DNA of 64,000 nucleotides from Acanthacorydalis orientalis (lineage: Eukaryota; Arthropoda; Insecta; Megaloptera; Corydalidae). The translations under genes were made by a program, and so were the position numbers. The stretch spans positions 23,781,512 to 23,845,511 of the forward strand of contig CM068313.1 in NCBI GenBank assembly GCA_034766995.1. The letters are read 5' to 3'. Below, piece by piece: positions 24,252 through 36,746 of the stretch; position 1 is the first letter of the stretch; each line of letters starts with the position of its first letter. The notes under the pieces were generated by a model. It ran no database searches. It was not told the DNA's origin and saw only the letters and a list, made by a program, of their open reading frames with translations.

Positions 24252-24652
24252 GAGAGAAAACTGTATAAAATTATATTTGATGAATGAAATTACATTTAGT
24301 ATTCATTTTTAATGTTTTAATTATTTTATTGAATATTTTTAGAATAAATATTTAGTTTGATGATTAACATATCAATGAAATTATTACGTTGTGCCAAGTG
24401 GTTGCATTACTATTTTTCTTTACACAATTTATGTGAATGAAATTTTTGTAACCACAAAAAAACCCAATATCTGTTGTTTAGTAATTAAAACGAATAATAT
24501 TACGAAAACATTTTCTTCATAAATAATAATGTGTAATAAAGGAAGTATAGTTCTCCACATTTATCAATTATGTGTTTTATTAATCTTAATTATATGTCTT
24601 GATGCTTCTTCAGTACATATGTATAGATACGATGCTTCTATTTTTTATCTGA

Positions 24653-24657
<5 letters not shown>

Positions 24658-24694
<37 letters not shown>
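24658..24694. repeat. (TA)n microsatellite
   Basis: About 18 units. Confidence 0.95.
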
Positions 24695-24699
<5 letters not shown>

Positions 24700-25202
24700 A
24701 TCACATATGCTTCTTTTTTAAACCTTTCGAGTATTGAATAAAGTTTTGGTAACGTTCGATCCAAGTTGAATGTAATGTAGTTCGATAATATCCTCTTAAC
24801 ATAAGTTACAAAGGCGTAATAAAAAGGCTTTTTCAGATCCAATGTCAATCAGAAGTATTGCATGATGCAACAGTAATAATTTTAAAAAGAGAAAATTTTA
24901 ATCGAAACTCAATAAATATCGTCTATTGAATTAAAGGACCGATTTTTGTTATTTAATTCTGAAGTTATAATATATTCCAACTTATTACTAGAAGTCTTTT
25001 TATCGAATAAAAAATAGATTGCACTCACAAAATTTAGTTATATGTGTGTGTGTGTGTATACACGAATTGTAGAAATGTTAATATTAATACCATTTATGTT
25101 ATAAATTAAAACTCTACAGCACAAGTCCTTTATCTACTGGTATAAGGACGTAAAAGTAGGATATTAATAAAAATGTATAGGCAGATAAGTTTGTTATATT
25201 TA

Positions 25203-26130
25203 TTAGGTTGGTTCTTGATGATAAGGAGAGTCATGGACGTCCTTCAGCTATAGATAATAATGATTTAAGAACCATTACTGAAGCAGACACACCTAAAACA
25301 ACTCGAGAACTGGCAGAAAAAACTCACTGTTGATCATTCAACAGTTGTTCGACATTTGAGCCTAATTGGAAAAAAGCTGGATAAATGGGTCCCGTATGAA
25401 CTAAACGAACAATAAGCAACTCAGTGATACGAAGTTTGCTCTGCGCTTTTTTTGAGTAACAAAAATGGTCCTTTTCTTGATCGTATTGTCACGTGTGATG
25501 AAAAGTCGATTCTCTACAACAATCAGAAACGTTCATCAAAATGGAGAGGGCGAGGAAAAACACCAAAACCGAACCTTCATGGAAAAAAAATTATGGTCAC
25601 TGTTTAGTGGTCGGCAAGTGGCATCATTCATTAAAACTTCTTAACTATTGGTGAAACAGTAACATCAGAAAAATATTGTCAGGAAATTGAAAAAATTCAT
25701 GAGAATTTACATCGTTTACGGTCAGCATTAGTCAATCGAAGAGGACCAATTCTTCTTCATGACAACGCCCGCCCACACGCCTCATAAATGACTAAAAAAA
25801 TTAAATTAACAGGGTTATGAAACTTTACCTTACCTAACTTATTCTCCAGACCTGTCTCCGACAGATTATCATTTTTTTTATACATTTGAGTAATTTTCTA
25901 CGAAAGAAGGTTTTCAATGATCAAGCATCAGCTCAAAGCGCTTTCGATGGATTCATTAATTCCAAGACCCCAGAATTATATCTTGTAGGAATAAACAAAC
26001 TTGTTTCCCGTTGAGAGAAATGTGTGCAGGCCAGTGGTCTTTATTTTGATTAATAAATATAATTTTTAACTGACATATGCGTCCTTATACTCGATACGTA
26101 AAAACCTCAATTATTTTTGCATCAAACTAA
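25203..26130 (+). mobile_element. mariner element with both ends and a 5' internal deletion
   Basis: A 928 bp element between TA dinucleotides (25201-25202 and 26131-26132). The left end is TTAGGTTGGTTC; the reverse complement of the right end is TTAGTTTGATGCAAAAATAA, close to the TTAGGTTGGTGCAAAA termini of Hsmar1/cecropia-type mariners. Only about 10 bases of the left end remain before mid-transposase sequence, so about 350 bp (rest of the terminus, leader and N-terminal coding) are gone relative to a usual mariner of about 1.3 kb. Confidence 0.88.
25215..26052 (+). pseudogene. mariner transposase pseudogene, N-terminus missing
   Basis: The protein family binds the element ends and moves it by a DD34D active site. 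Visible in order: GRPSAIDNND, TTRELAEK, VDHSTVVRHL (helix-turn-helix, about 25335-25360), KLDKWVPYEL (linker motif), IVTCDEKSILYNNQKRS with the first catalytic Asp at 25497-25499, GPILLHDNARPHAS with the second at 25761-25763, YSPDLSPTDYHFF with the third at 25864-25866, and GINKLVSR near 25990. All three Asp codons survive, but there are many stops and frameshifts; the spacing of the second and third is two bases short of the expected 34 residues. The Trp of CDEKW is Ser. The first third of the protein is absent. Confidence 0.88.
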
Positions 26131-26689
26131 TATTTATCTGATTTTACACAAATTTATTTTTTTCTCAAAATTTATTAGTAAATATGTTTTTCAGTCTAAC
26201 ACGGAAAAAGTTTTATATTCAGTTCAGTATGAATAAATAGCTCGACAAATATAAAAGTCAGGAAATATAACTTTATAGCTATTTACTTTTAGGTCTCAAG
26301 TGAGCCAGAAAACTTCGAAGGTAATGGAATTGAAAGCTTACGTTTTTTATGATATCTAATAAAACATTTGTCTTAAAATTTAGTACAAATAAAAAATGTT
26401 GTAAAATAAAAAGAATATGTATATATATATAAATATTCATCAACACAAATATATTTATTACTTATTTTAAAAATACGGTTGTATTATATTTTTTAATTAA
26501 TAAAACTTTTAATATTTTATAATATTTCATGTATTTATGAAAAATCTAAAATAATTATGTTGCCAATATAAATTTCTTATGTACCACAGACACAACAAGG
26601 CTGATAACTTACTTTTTCATTTTGTTACATTTTATTTACTTTATTGTACTCACATTACTTTTCAATCAAATTAGTTACGCGTCGAGTAA
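26131..26689. other. AT-rich non-coding stretch
   Basis: Nothing recognisable apart from a short TA run at 26418-26432. Confidence 0.6.
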
Positions 26690-27020
26690 AATTATAGCCG
26701 GGACTACATCAACAATTCATATAGTAACTTTTTTGAATTCACTCTCCAAGGCTCTTTACTTTCTAAGTCTATTTGCGTAATGTGAAATTGCATCGTTCTT
26801 TCAATTATCACAAGTGGAACACGGTTTGCACTCTGCGAGAATTTTCATTGTGCTTGTTATAAACTTTGTTTACGTTCACTGATGGCAATGGGACTGCATG
26901 AACAACAGTGAGAGCCCGTGTAATGCACTTGGCAAGTTTCCAGATAAGGGAAATGAACTTGTCGATCTGGTTTCTTCGGCAACATAATGGCAGCACATGT
27001 ATATTATATGCCGTACTGAT
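26690..27020. other. complex island, candidate conserved non-coding element
   Basis: About 330 bases of higher-complexity sequence with forkhead-like TTGTTTAC (26868-26875), GATAAGG (26943) and TTGCGTAATGTG (about 26772). The overlapping minus frames (61-63 codons) show no domain. Reads like an enhancer; conservation is untested. Confidence 0.3.
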
Positions 27021-27254
27021 CGTTTGTATTTATCAATATCAATGCAATTTCTAATTAAATGACACATTATTAATGTACAAATTATGCATTTATATTTTAT
27101 TGGCGTGTTTTTGAATACGCAAACAAAAGAATTATCTTTATAAAAATAGTTCTCATTTTAAAATAAAATACATCGATACTAAGAATTCTATATATTGACA
27201 TAAAACTAATTAAAACGTTGCCTTGAAAAATTCGTTAAATCTAAAAAATCATTG

Positions 27255-27445
27255 TAATGAGAGTCACATATTTGGATGGTAACTTCGTCTTTTACTTTTG
27301 CAATAATCCTTAGTATGAACTTCTCGTCTCTAACATATGTTTTTTTTTAATAATTTTGTTTCCGCATTTAAATATATACTAATCAGTATTCAAACGTAAA
27401 AGGTGTAATCTATAAAAATCAGCAGTAGATTCAAACAACAGTGGT
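27255..27445. repeat. diverged direct repeat, copy 1
   Basis: Shares CTAATCAGTATTCAAA and AAATCAGCAGTAGATTCAAA, in the same order and spacing, with 28125-28310, within a longer weakly similar block including ATTTAAATATAT. Confidence 0.7.
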
Positions 27446-28124
27446 TTGATAAAAAAATACACAAATTGAATTATGAAACCTTGTTCTAAAATTCTAGTGT
27501 CTTATTTAATTAAGCCATTGATGAACTAAAATGAAATTAAGAAATATGGCTGAAATGAATTTATTCATTGTCTTTTTTTAATTATACTTTTGATGTATAA
27601 CAACTAAAATAATTCTACATTAATATGTATAAAATTAGAGGTACATTTATTTATATACACTAACAAAGAAACGACTAAAAGTGTACAATATTGTCTATTA
27701 GTGTTGATACTAATTTATTATATGTATTTATTTATTTATTTTATATTTATTTTATTTTGTATTCCGTTCATAGCATCTGTATTAACTAGTAATCGTTCTC
27801 AGTATTTGAATGAAAATTATTCAAATAACTTTTATAGATTATTGCACATCGTTAAGAATTGTTTAATGTACAGTAATAAAAATACTCTCCAGAAAGTATT
27901 TTAGTTTGCATGACATTAAACGTTTGATTGATGTGTATGGTTCTTTCTTAATTTTTATATTGAACTCGTTAAGAATGGGTAAATTTTTCGGTTTAAAAAA
28001 TGACTAAAAGATGTAATACATGAAAGGTGTCCGAAAATGATAGCTAAAAATATACAGAGAACTGCCGCTTAAAGATACAAAAAATATCAGAGATTGAAAT
28101 TATAAAAAAAAAACGATATATCAT

Positions 28125-28310
28125 ATAATTTATGATGGTAAATTCAGTCTTCCATTTTTAAAATTATCCTCGGCATTAAACTTTTCGTCTGAAACATGTA
28201 TGTTTTTAATTATTTTATTTACCCATTTAAATATATTCTAATCAGTATTCAAATGTCGAAACTGTAATCAAAAATCAGCAGTAGATTCAAACAATATTTT
28301 TGTAAAAAAT
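28125..28310. repeat. diverged direct repeat, copy 2
   Basis: Second copy about 865 bases downstream. It matches copy 1 through TTCGTCT, an AACATATGT-like stretch, CTAATCAGTATTCAAA and AAAATCAGCAGTAGATTCAA. No terminal repeat is obvious. Confidence 0.7.
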
Positions 28311-30941
28311 ACTTCAATTTTATTTTCATATAAACAAAACTAGTATAAAATGTTGCTAGATGTTTTCTTTAACTTACATTTATTAACGTTTTTTTTTAAA
28401 AAAAAAATATTAAATACGTTGCTCTAAGGAACAAAATAATAATTGTACTCTGTATGAAAGTGAGGATCAATGAATAAAGTGAGTGCGAAGAAACATTGCC
28501 TAAGTGGATTCATTAGAATGGTTAGTTTCATCGTCAACAAAAGAAAAAAATAAATGATAGTTGATTTTATCGAATGTCACATAATAACAAATAGAATATA
28601 TTACCTCAATTTTCGTTTTAAATTGCGTATCATTATCAAAGAAAAAGCGTCTGGAATAATTAGTAGAATAGTACCGCTTATTGTACCTAAATTCAAACCG
28701 CAGTTATTGTGAAAGGTGTTGTTCACAAGTATTAATTCACAGAAAAACGCTATCTAATTCATTACTTAGATTTAGCCGCATTTTTCTGAAATTAAAATTA
28801 TATTTAAAAGGAAATGGGTTTCATTATGATAATGTTTTATTTTTTTTAGAAGAAAGACTATTTAAGAATCTTTGTATAAATACAAAATATATTTATTGAA
28901 TATTTTAAGTCTTATGGAGATAATATTGGTCATATTGAAAATAATCTCTTTTGTTCTATTAAATCTTTTCCAAAAACATTTAAAAAGTGTTATAAATGAA
29001 GCGGGGTTACATAAATAAAGATTCATTAATTTAATTTGATAAATTATGCTTTAAAAGAAATATACACTTAATATAATCTTTTTCTATTAAATCTTCTCGA
29101 ATTAATCTAATTTGATTGTGTTGTTGTAGTATGTTCACGTATAAATATATGATTAGTTTAGAATGATTCAGCTATAAAAATATTTTCTTTGACATGTTTG
29201 TGGTTTGTAATACATTCTAACAAATTTAAAGAATACAGAAAAAATTCCATCTCGATGAGATTTCTGAAATTAAATTAATAAAGTTCAGTTAGAGAAATGC
29301 TCTTTAGTGACAAAAAAAATGTTCGTTACATGAGTCGAAATGATGATTCCGTATTATTCACAAATATTTCTTTTGTTGAATATGTTTCGAATCCGTAAAT
29401 AAAGAAATTGAAGAGAAATAATCGCCTAATGACGATTTTCAATATAAAAAAGAAACGATCATATACATCAGGTAAACCCATCAACTGGTTAATCATCGAC
29501 CGCATCCGCGTTAAGTAATCACATTCACTTGAGATAGATGATGCTTTCATGTATCTCGATATTTTATATTATACTTCAAGTAAGATTGATTGATTTATTA
29601 TTTTGACTTTCAAGCGTTGTCTATTAACGAAAAAAATATTATAGTATATAAATAAATATAGAAATAAATTTTATGTATATGTGTGTATAAATAAAATAAA
29701 AAAAATTCTATGTTGAAAGAAATTTAAGAAAAATATTTAAATAAATTTTACAAAAAATAAGTATACAAAAATGAATTTATTTACGTGACTCTAAAATGTA
29801 ATTAGCTAAAATTATATCGATTTGAAATAATTTAATTAATAATTTATGTTTCATTTATACACTAACATTATTTATTATCAATTCTCTGTAGTGCCATCGA
29901 AGAGACTGTGGCGTTATAGACCTGCAATCGACATCTAGATTGTTATTTTCTATATTAAAATGTTTTCAGTTTTCTATTTTAAATTTAGTCTTTGTTGAAG
30001 CATTTGAAGTGAGTTGATTGTTGTTACTATTTTACCCTTTATAGAGTGTATATTTCTTTTAAAGTATAATTTGTCAAATTAAATTAATTAATCTTTATTT
30101 ATGTAACCTCACTTCATTTACAACACATTTCTTAAATGTTTTCTTTTTAATTTTGATTACAGTTATGTTAGTTGACTAAATTGAAAATTATTGGTCTATT
30201 CTATTATTCTGTGATTTTTTATATACGAATTCTTCGTATCTTGAAAATTAGCACTTCTAAATTTATCTGCATTGTCTAAAAATTGATATATTTAATAAAT
30301 TGTTCAAAGAAATGCAAGATTTTTAAAAAAACACGAATGATTTAAATATCAAGCTAAAAAATAAGCAAATATAATAAAAAAATGATTACTATTATTTTTT
30401 TGTAATTTTTATCAAATTCTTACTATTATTTATTAAAATTTAAAGTTATTAGTAAATTCTAAAAAAGTTAACAAATAATTTCTAAGTTCTTCAAGCTTTC
30501 TCCAGCGATATTATATATATATATACACACACATATATATACATATGTATGGTAGGGGAGTATTTGGGAGGAGGTGTATGTTAGTGTATGGATATAAAAT
30601 ACTTTGCGCTTATTTATTTTTTACATACAAATAAAAATAATAAAAACATATTTTTATTTATTTTATTTTATTATTATGTGAAATTAATTTCATATTTACT
30701 ATATGTTTTTTATTATACAAGTCGTAATTATTATTGTGTTGTTTATCTAGTATCTTGTTTACAGTGTTAACATTTATTTTAAAAAAAATATTTGTAGAAA
30801 AAATATTTTAAGCCTAAACAGACTGAAATAAGTAATTTTCAGTTCAGTGTAAAGAATTATTTACTATATTTCTGAAAGTAAGTTTCCACAAGTATTGTAG
30901 TATAGGAAATTTATATTTTAGTATAAATATATAAATCTTCT

Positions 30942-31013
<72 letters not shown>

Positions 31014-31240
31014 TTATTTTGTATCTGAATGATACATTGAAGTTTTTAAATATTTTCTTAAATTGTGTTAGATAAAGTAGATTTTTACGACACTGATATA
31101 TTATTTATATTAATATTTATTTTTTTAAATTGTCTCACTATATTATACGCTAATTTGATTGAAAAATTGTGTTTTATTTTCTGTAGCCAGTACTATGATA
31201 TTGTTTTCTACTAATAACTTTATACATAATTTTGTTTTTC
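28311..31240. other. mostly AT-rich non-coding stretch
   Basis: No supported gene. Small complex patches occur at 28660-28700, 29440-29545 (minus frame MKASSISSECDYL, unrecognised; the plus strand there has CAG|GTAAAC at 29471) and 29890-29940 (after TTCTCTGTAG). Any of these could be exons but none is convincing alone. Confidence 0.45.
30952..31006. repeat. (TA)n microsatellite
   Basis: About 27 units ending in GTATGTATT. Confidence 0.96.
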
Positions 31241-31242
31241 CA

Positions 31243-31247
<5 letters not shown>

Positions 31248-31282
<35 letters not shown>
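31248..31282. repeat. (TC)n(TA)n compound microsatellite
   Basis: TCTCTCTCTCTCTCTCTC followed by a TA run. Confidence 0.95.
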
Positions 31283-31526
31283 AATAAAAAAATCAAAATT
31301 ATCCACAAAAAATCAATGACGTCACTTATTTATTTATATCGTTGGTTTCTATGATACTCAAATATGTTTCTTCATGTATAAAATAACACGTTGCAATTTG
31401 TCTGCGATAATAATTATATAGACATAAATGTGTATTAAAAAATATATTTATTGTTTCATTCGGTTACATGTATTTGCTTATAATTGACAAATAGGAGAGC
31501 GCAGTAAGCAAGGGCGAAACCTTCTA

Positions 31527-31527
<1 letters not shown>
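31265..31527 (+). mobile_element. possible non-autonomous Helitron
   Basis: The right edge reads AAGGGCGAAACCTTCTAG: a small AAGG/CCTT hairpin then CTAG at 31524-31527, followed by T, as at Helitron 3' ends (hairpin, CTRR, insertion between A and T). A possible TC start (TCTATATATA) is at 31265. There is no coding content, and the 5' end sits in simple repeat, so it cannot be fixed. Weak call. Confidence 0.25.

Positions 31528-31584
<57 letters not shown>
31528..31584. repeat. (TA)n microsatellite
   Basis: About 28 units starting right after CTAG. Confidence 0.96.
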
Positions 31585-31588
<4 letters not shown>

Positions 31589-31779
31589 AGCTTACATATG
31601 TTTTTATAAGAAATGTATGATAATAAATATAAAATGTATTATTTTAAGGAACATTCTGTAGAATCGTCATTGGAGACAATGAAGAAATTTCCGACAAGGG
31701 ACAATAATACAAATGACGAAACGATTCGAATCTATTTTTATAATAAAATTTAATTCGTGTGCTTTATTTAAAATCAAAT

Positions 31780-31980
31780 ATTTCACAATTTTCTGTACAA
31801 AAATATAGCGTCGGAGGAACTCCATTCCGCATATTTAAATATTTGGCGTGGGTTTTAGAGACGTTGCAGAACATAAACAAAGGCACATGGCGCAATGATG
31901 TCGTGTCAAAACGCCAGTTCACGTGGCTGCTGCATAAACAAAAGACCATGTTGCCTTCATGCATTGCAATTAAATGACGT
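31780..31980. other. complex island, candidate conserved non-coding element
   Basis: Two hundred bases of GC-richer sequence with ATAAACAAAGG (forkhead-like, about 31874), TTGGCGTGGG (about 31844) and TGCATTGCAATTAAATGACG (31960-31979, C/EBP- and homeodomain-like). Open on both strands for about 65-70 codons, with no recognisable protein on either. Confidence 0.32.
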
Positions 31981-32498
31981 TATTTAAACAGAATTATTAT
32001 TCTGTTAATCATATTAATAACATGGATAATAAAGAGATGTATTTTTAATTTTTAACAGAAATATGTTAAGAAGATTTTAAGTAAACATTGACAAGAAAGA
32101 TCAAAGGTGATCTGTTTCACGCATGGATATTTTCTTTGTTATAATGGTAGAACAAAATTATACGCACGATAATTATTATAAATTGTATTCATTTTACTTA
32201 TGTCAATGTCCTCTTGAATGCAAAAAATGGAAAATATGTCTTATTATGCTTATATAAAGTTTAATTGTATGAAACTATATGCTTATTTGTTATTTGCAAT
32301 TTTATAATGGATTTGATAATATACATGATATATTATAAAGGTATGTTTGAAATTACAAGAAAAAAGTTCTCGGATTTTATAAATCGGGCTCAAATCTGGA
32401 CATTAAATATATCTGCTAACGACATTGAAACATTTCGAGTAAAAATACAACGTTTTTAATTCTATAAAATAGGCTTTGTTATTTATTAATTACTATGG

Positions 32499-32541
<43 letters not shown>

Positions 32542-32683
32542 TAATATGTAAATGATTTTTGAAATAAAAATAAAGAAGTATCTATTAATTTCGGGTCTGC
32601 GTTTTAACATAGAATAGTTGATTTTTCCATCCGAATACTTTATTTTACAAAAAAAGTTATATTATTTATATCTTAGTATTTAT

Positions 32684-32743
<60 letters not shown>

Positions 32744-33128
32744 CAAACATATATATTAATGATTTTATAATCTTAAATTAACGCGCTGAATATAGTTCAA
32801 TATATAGGTCTAACCATTTGCTTCCTTAGAACAATATTAGTATAATTCAAACATTGAAGGTTTCAATTTTTTACGCCATATAATGTCTTTTTAATTATCT
32901 TAAAATTTCATTTGAAATATCATATATTGTTATTCGATAGATTGTATGTATAACAAACATAATGAAAATGATCAGTTATGCTAATGCAGTTCTAAGGATA
33001 TAAATCTAATGGTAAGTAATAGTATTTGAATATAAAAGTTGATTTATTCTTGTATTACAATATTTGAAATAGACAATTGAAAAATAAATAAACACGTATC
33101 AATAATAGCATAAAATAAAAAAAATAAG

Positions 33129-33163
<35 letters not shown>

Positions 33164-33238
33164 TGTGTACATATTTGTTTTAAAAAAAACCATACGCATC
33201 GCAGGAAGTACACATTTAAATAAAATATAAAAACCGGA
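31981..33238. other. AT-rich non-coding stretch
   Basis: No gene supported. TA tracts lie at 32503-32534, 32683-32737 and 33131-33161. The frame ending at 32459 (FEITRKKFSDFINRAQ) is unrecognised. Confidence 0.55.
32683..32737. repeat. (TA)n microsatellite
   Basis: About 27 units with one ACATA break near 32700. Confidence 0.95.
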
Positions 33239-33480
33239 ATGAGACGTAACGATGGATTGATTATTTTAATTCGCATCATGATTACATTAGGACATCCTCC
33301 TGACACACTGATTTCGTGCAAAACTGTGCTGAATCTGTACGGAAATAATCTGAACTTTTTTTGTGAAATAATATTTAGATGCAGTCATCGTCCGCAAGGT
33401 CGCGTGGGTGGGAGAGCCAGTGACCTCGCATGGCGTCTGAATGATATGACTTAGACCGGAACCAGACGCCAACAGGAAGT
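33239..33480. other. complex island with nuclear-receptor-like sites and an inverted repeat
   Basis: About 240 bases of complex sequence. GCAAGGTCGCG (33394-33404) and GTGACCTCGC (33420-33429) are AGGTCA-type half-sites in opposite orientation. TGGCGTCTG (33431-33439) and CAGACGCCA (33463-33471) form a perfect 9 bp inverted repeat. Frames on both strands exceed 60 codons without a recognisable domain. It may be regulatory or an RNA-level hairpin. Confidence 0.33.
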
Positions 33481-34277
33481 TTCAAATACAGAGATGCATG
33501 TCGATTTATATAATACAAGATTCACTGTTTATGCAGTCGTTTGTTTTAAGTTCTTGACAACGATTTATTTTTCAAGCGATCGATTTAGCAATAATATTAG
33601 TTCAGGTGCAATGAAACTAAATATTTTTATTCGGAATTATCGGTTTATTGACTTCACTATGTAGCATGCGTACGTGTAATTTAACGATTATACGTAACGT
33701 TTTTTAATTTAAAAACATCTTTCAGTTTTAACTGTTTTTGAAATAGGACTTTAATGAAAACATTTTTATCAATTTATGAGGAAATAAGATTTATCACAAA
33801 TTTAAAATTAAGACTATTATTAAAATATATTTGTATCAAACTGACAAATTGATTAAGTATAGTAAATATATTCTTTACAAAATATAATTATATATTATTA
33901 TTGCATTTTACATCTTAGCTATTATTATTATTATTATTAGAAACTTCATAAATGTTAATTGATAGCTAATAATACTCAATATTTTAAATACACATATTTT
34001 CGATAGTTCAGTTAGATAAATAATTAAATAAATTGTATGAAAATATACAAATTAAATAGGCTATATATTGAGAAAACAAGCCAAAGAAAACAAAATAAAC
34101 TGAGAACTAAAACACATTCCATAAAAAATGAATGTTTTAAATCGATCAACACTTATTTCAAGCGTATTCTTTTAAGTTATTTTGAAGAAAGATGAAAACA
34201 AATTATTGTTTTTTAAATAATGATCATTCTATTGTATAATAATCTTATATTTTATATAATAATATATATATATATAC

Positions 34278-34315
<38 letters not shown>

Positions 34316-35977
34316 CAATCCGCCTCTGTTCACAATTCTTTATAATAATAGCATACAAGAATACAAATGGTATATGAAAGTATTTCCGCTGCATTGATAT
34401 GCCGTTCCTGTCTAAGTCGCCATGTCAATATCATTTTACAAAAGAATAGGATGTGTGTAGGATGTGTGTATGCGGGCGCCATCAAAAGCAGTGGGGATGA
34501 GAAGTCAGGAAAACAAAAATGAGACTATGATTATTTTTGTGTTCTGGATGCGTTATCGCTTATGGATTTATAAAAAAATATTTTAAATTGCTTAAATTAA
34601 TAAAATTTAAATAATGTTTTTTTTTTATATTAAAATTGATTTGGTATACAGTCATGTCTTACTAATCGAAAGAATTGATTCCTTACTCTAATTCGGATTA
34701 GTGGAATATGATATGTGTTAACACAAAATGCTATATAAAATTCAATATTTAAAATAATGTATTTCATTAAAATACAAATTGTACAAAATAGTATTATATA
34801 TTTCATATAGATACAATTTGTAAAACAAATATATACATAGTGTGATATAAATATACAAATATATACTCAGTATTAATTAGGTATTAATTTAAAAAAATAC
34901 AGGAAAATTATCCACTCATTTTCAATTATTTCATATTGTATTTGTATAAAAATATTTTTTGTACGAAGAAAAAAAAAAAATGAAAGTATAAAACAAATAT
35001 TATTTAAGTTTAAAATTTTAAAACTTTTGATGAATTTCTTTCCAGTTTACAATTTGTCATAATAACTGTTTTTGTATAACATTTTTGTTAAACAAATAAC
35101 ATTTGTATCTGTGTATATATATATATATATATATTCGTTTACACAGACATTTCATAAGTGATTACAGAAAAAAATAATTGTCATTTTAATGACGGTATTA
35201 CTTCTTAATTAAATAAATAAATAATAATTAAAATAAATATACAAATGATTACGTATACGACTAATAAAATTAGAAATAATAAAGAGTATATATTTAATTT
35301 ATAAACAACATCTTTTAGATTACAAATATATACATAAAATATTTATTATAAATGAAAACGGATAATTAAAATGAAAATTATGTTAATAAACTATACAAAT
35401 AGTTGAGAAATTCCGTTGTCACATATTTTAGAACAGTTACATTAATTAATTATCCTGCTTTCATTTTATATACTGGACAGATTTTCAATATTTAAATGAA
35501 AATGCTTTTTAGATATTGTACAACAAAAAATTATTATTATAAGCTATGATTTTCATTAACCACAAAGTATTTATTGTATAGTATTTTTTAAAACTGTGTG
35601 TGTACTTATATCAACATATTTTAATTTACACATTGAAAGTTGAAAGAAATCATTTATCTCAATGATTAGTTATACTATTACTTAAAAAGTGGTTAATACG
35701 TCACTAACCTTTATATAGATTATAATACTTTTTATAAGACTTTCCTAATAATAAATTTATAATGATAAAAAAAATAAACGTTCACCACAATATGCCATAA
35801 ATAAAGGTAAAAAAGAATATGATTGCAGTAATTTTATTTTAATCATAAAATGTTTCATTTAATATTACAGTTTTCCTTTGTTATTGTGAAACTTCCTTTT
35901 TGCAAAAGAATTTTAAATTATGATTAACTTTAGTGTTAAAGAACTTTACAAAATAATATTATTTTAATAACATATGT

Positions 35978-36024
<47 letters not shown>

Positions 36025-36688
36025 CTTTAATTCAAATTCTGTACTCAAAAAACGAGTAACATAACTAGATTATATAGCCATCTAGTATCAAGAAACTGAA
36101 TCAGAAATCCCGGCTAAGCTAAAAGTGATAAACACAAGTAAGATATTCATCTAGTTAAAAATAGATGGAAATAGTTTCCAATTTTTAATTCATTAATAAA
36201 TTAATCATGCTGTATAAATCAATGACAATGTAAATGTCAATTTTTATAACCCTAGTAAAAGGCAAAAAATAGGTTATTTTACATGAGTAGAACTGCTTTT
36301 AGTTGTTTTAAAAAGTATTAACATTAATATTAATACGTTTGTTATAATATTCAATATAATATTTTTTTTTGATACATAAAATTTTGGAAAAAATTCATTT
36401 ACTTTTTGATACATTTAGAGACTTTTTAAAAAGTGTAAAAATAAATTGTGGTGGTTTAATTAATCAATATATATGTGTGTATATATATATATATGTATAT
36501 ACATGAATGATTTAAAAATATCATTAAATGTCAAAAAAGTAAGTGTTTTATTTCGATATATATTTTTATAATTATTAATTTTTCTTAAAAAATTCCTATT
36601 TCCTATGCAACACAATATGCTTTATATTTGAAAGATGTAAGCAAAGAAAAATGTATATTATATATATATATATATATGTATACACACA

Positions 36689-36746
<58 letters not shown>

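Larger units (their letters stand above)
20511..25200. other. AT-rich non-coding stretch
   Basis: No gene supported. It is dominated by TA tracts (20887-20948, 21602-21677, 21944-21982, 22355-22424, 23393-23503, 24658-24694) and a (CA)(TA)(GA) compound at 24175-24251. A modest complex patch lies at 21175-21260. Confidence 0.6.

Noticed and set aside
29380..29400. TTTCGAATCC resembling a tRNA B box
   Set aside because: No A box, acceptor stem or cloverleaf can be drawn around it.
30546..30570. G-rich GGTAGGGGAGTATTTGGGAG as a G-quadruplex
   Set aside because: Only two runs of three or more G; too weak for a supported call.
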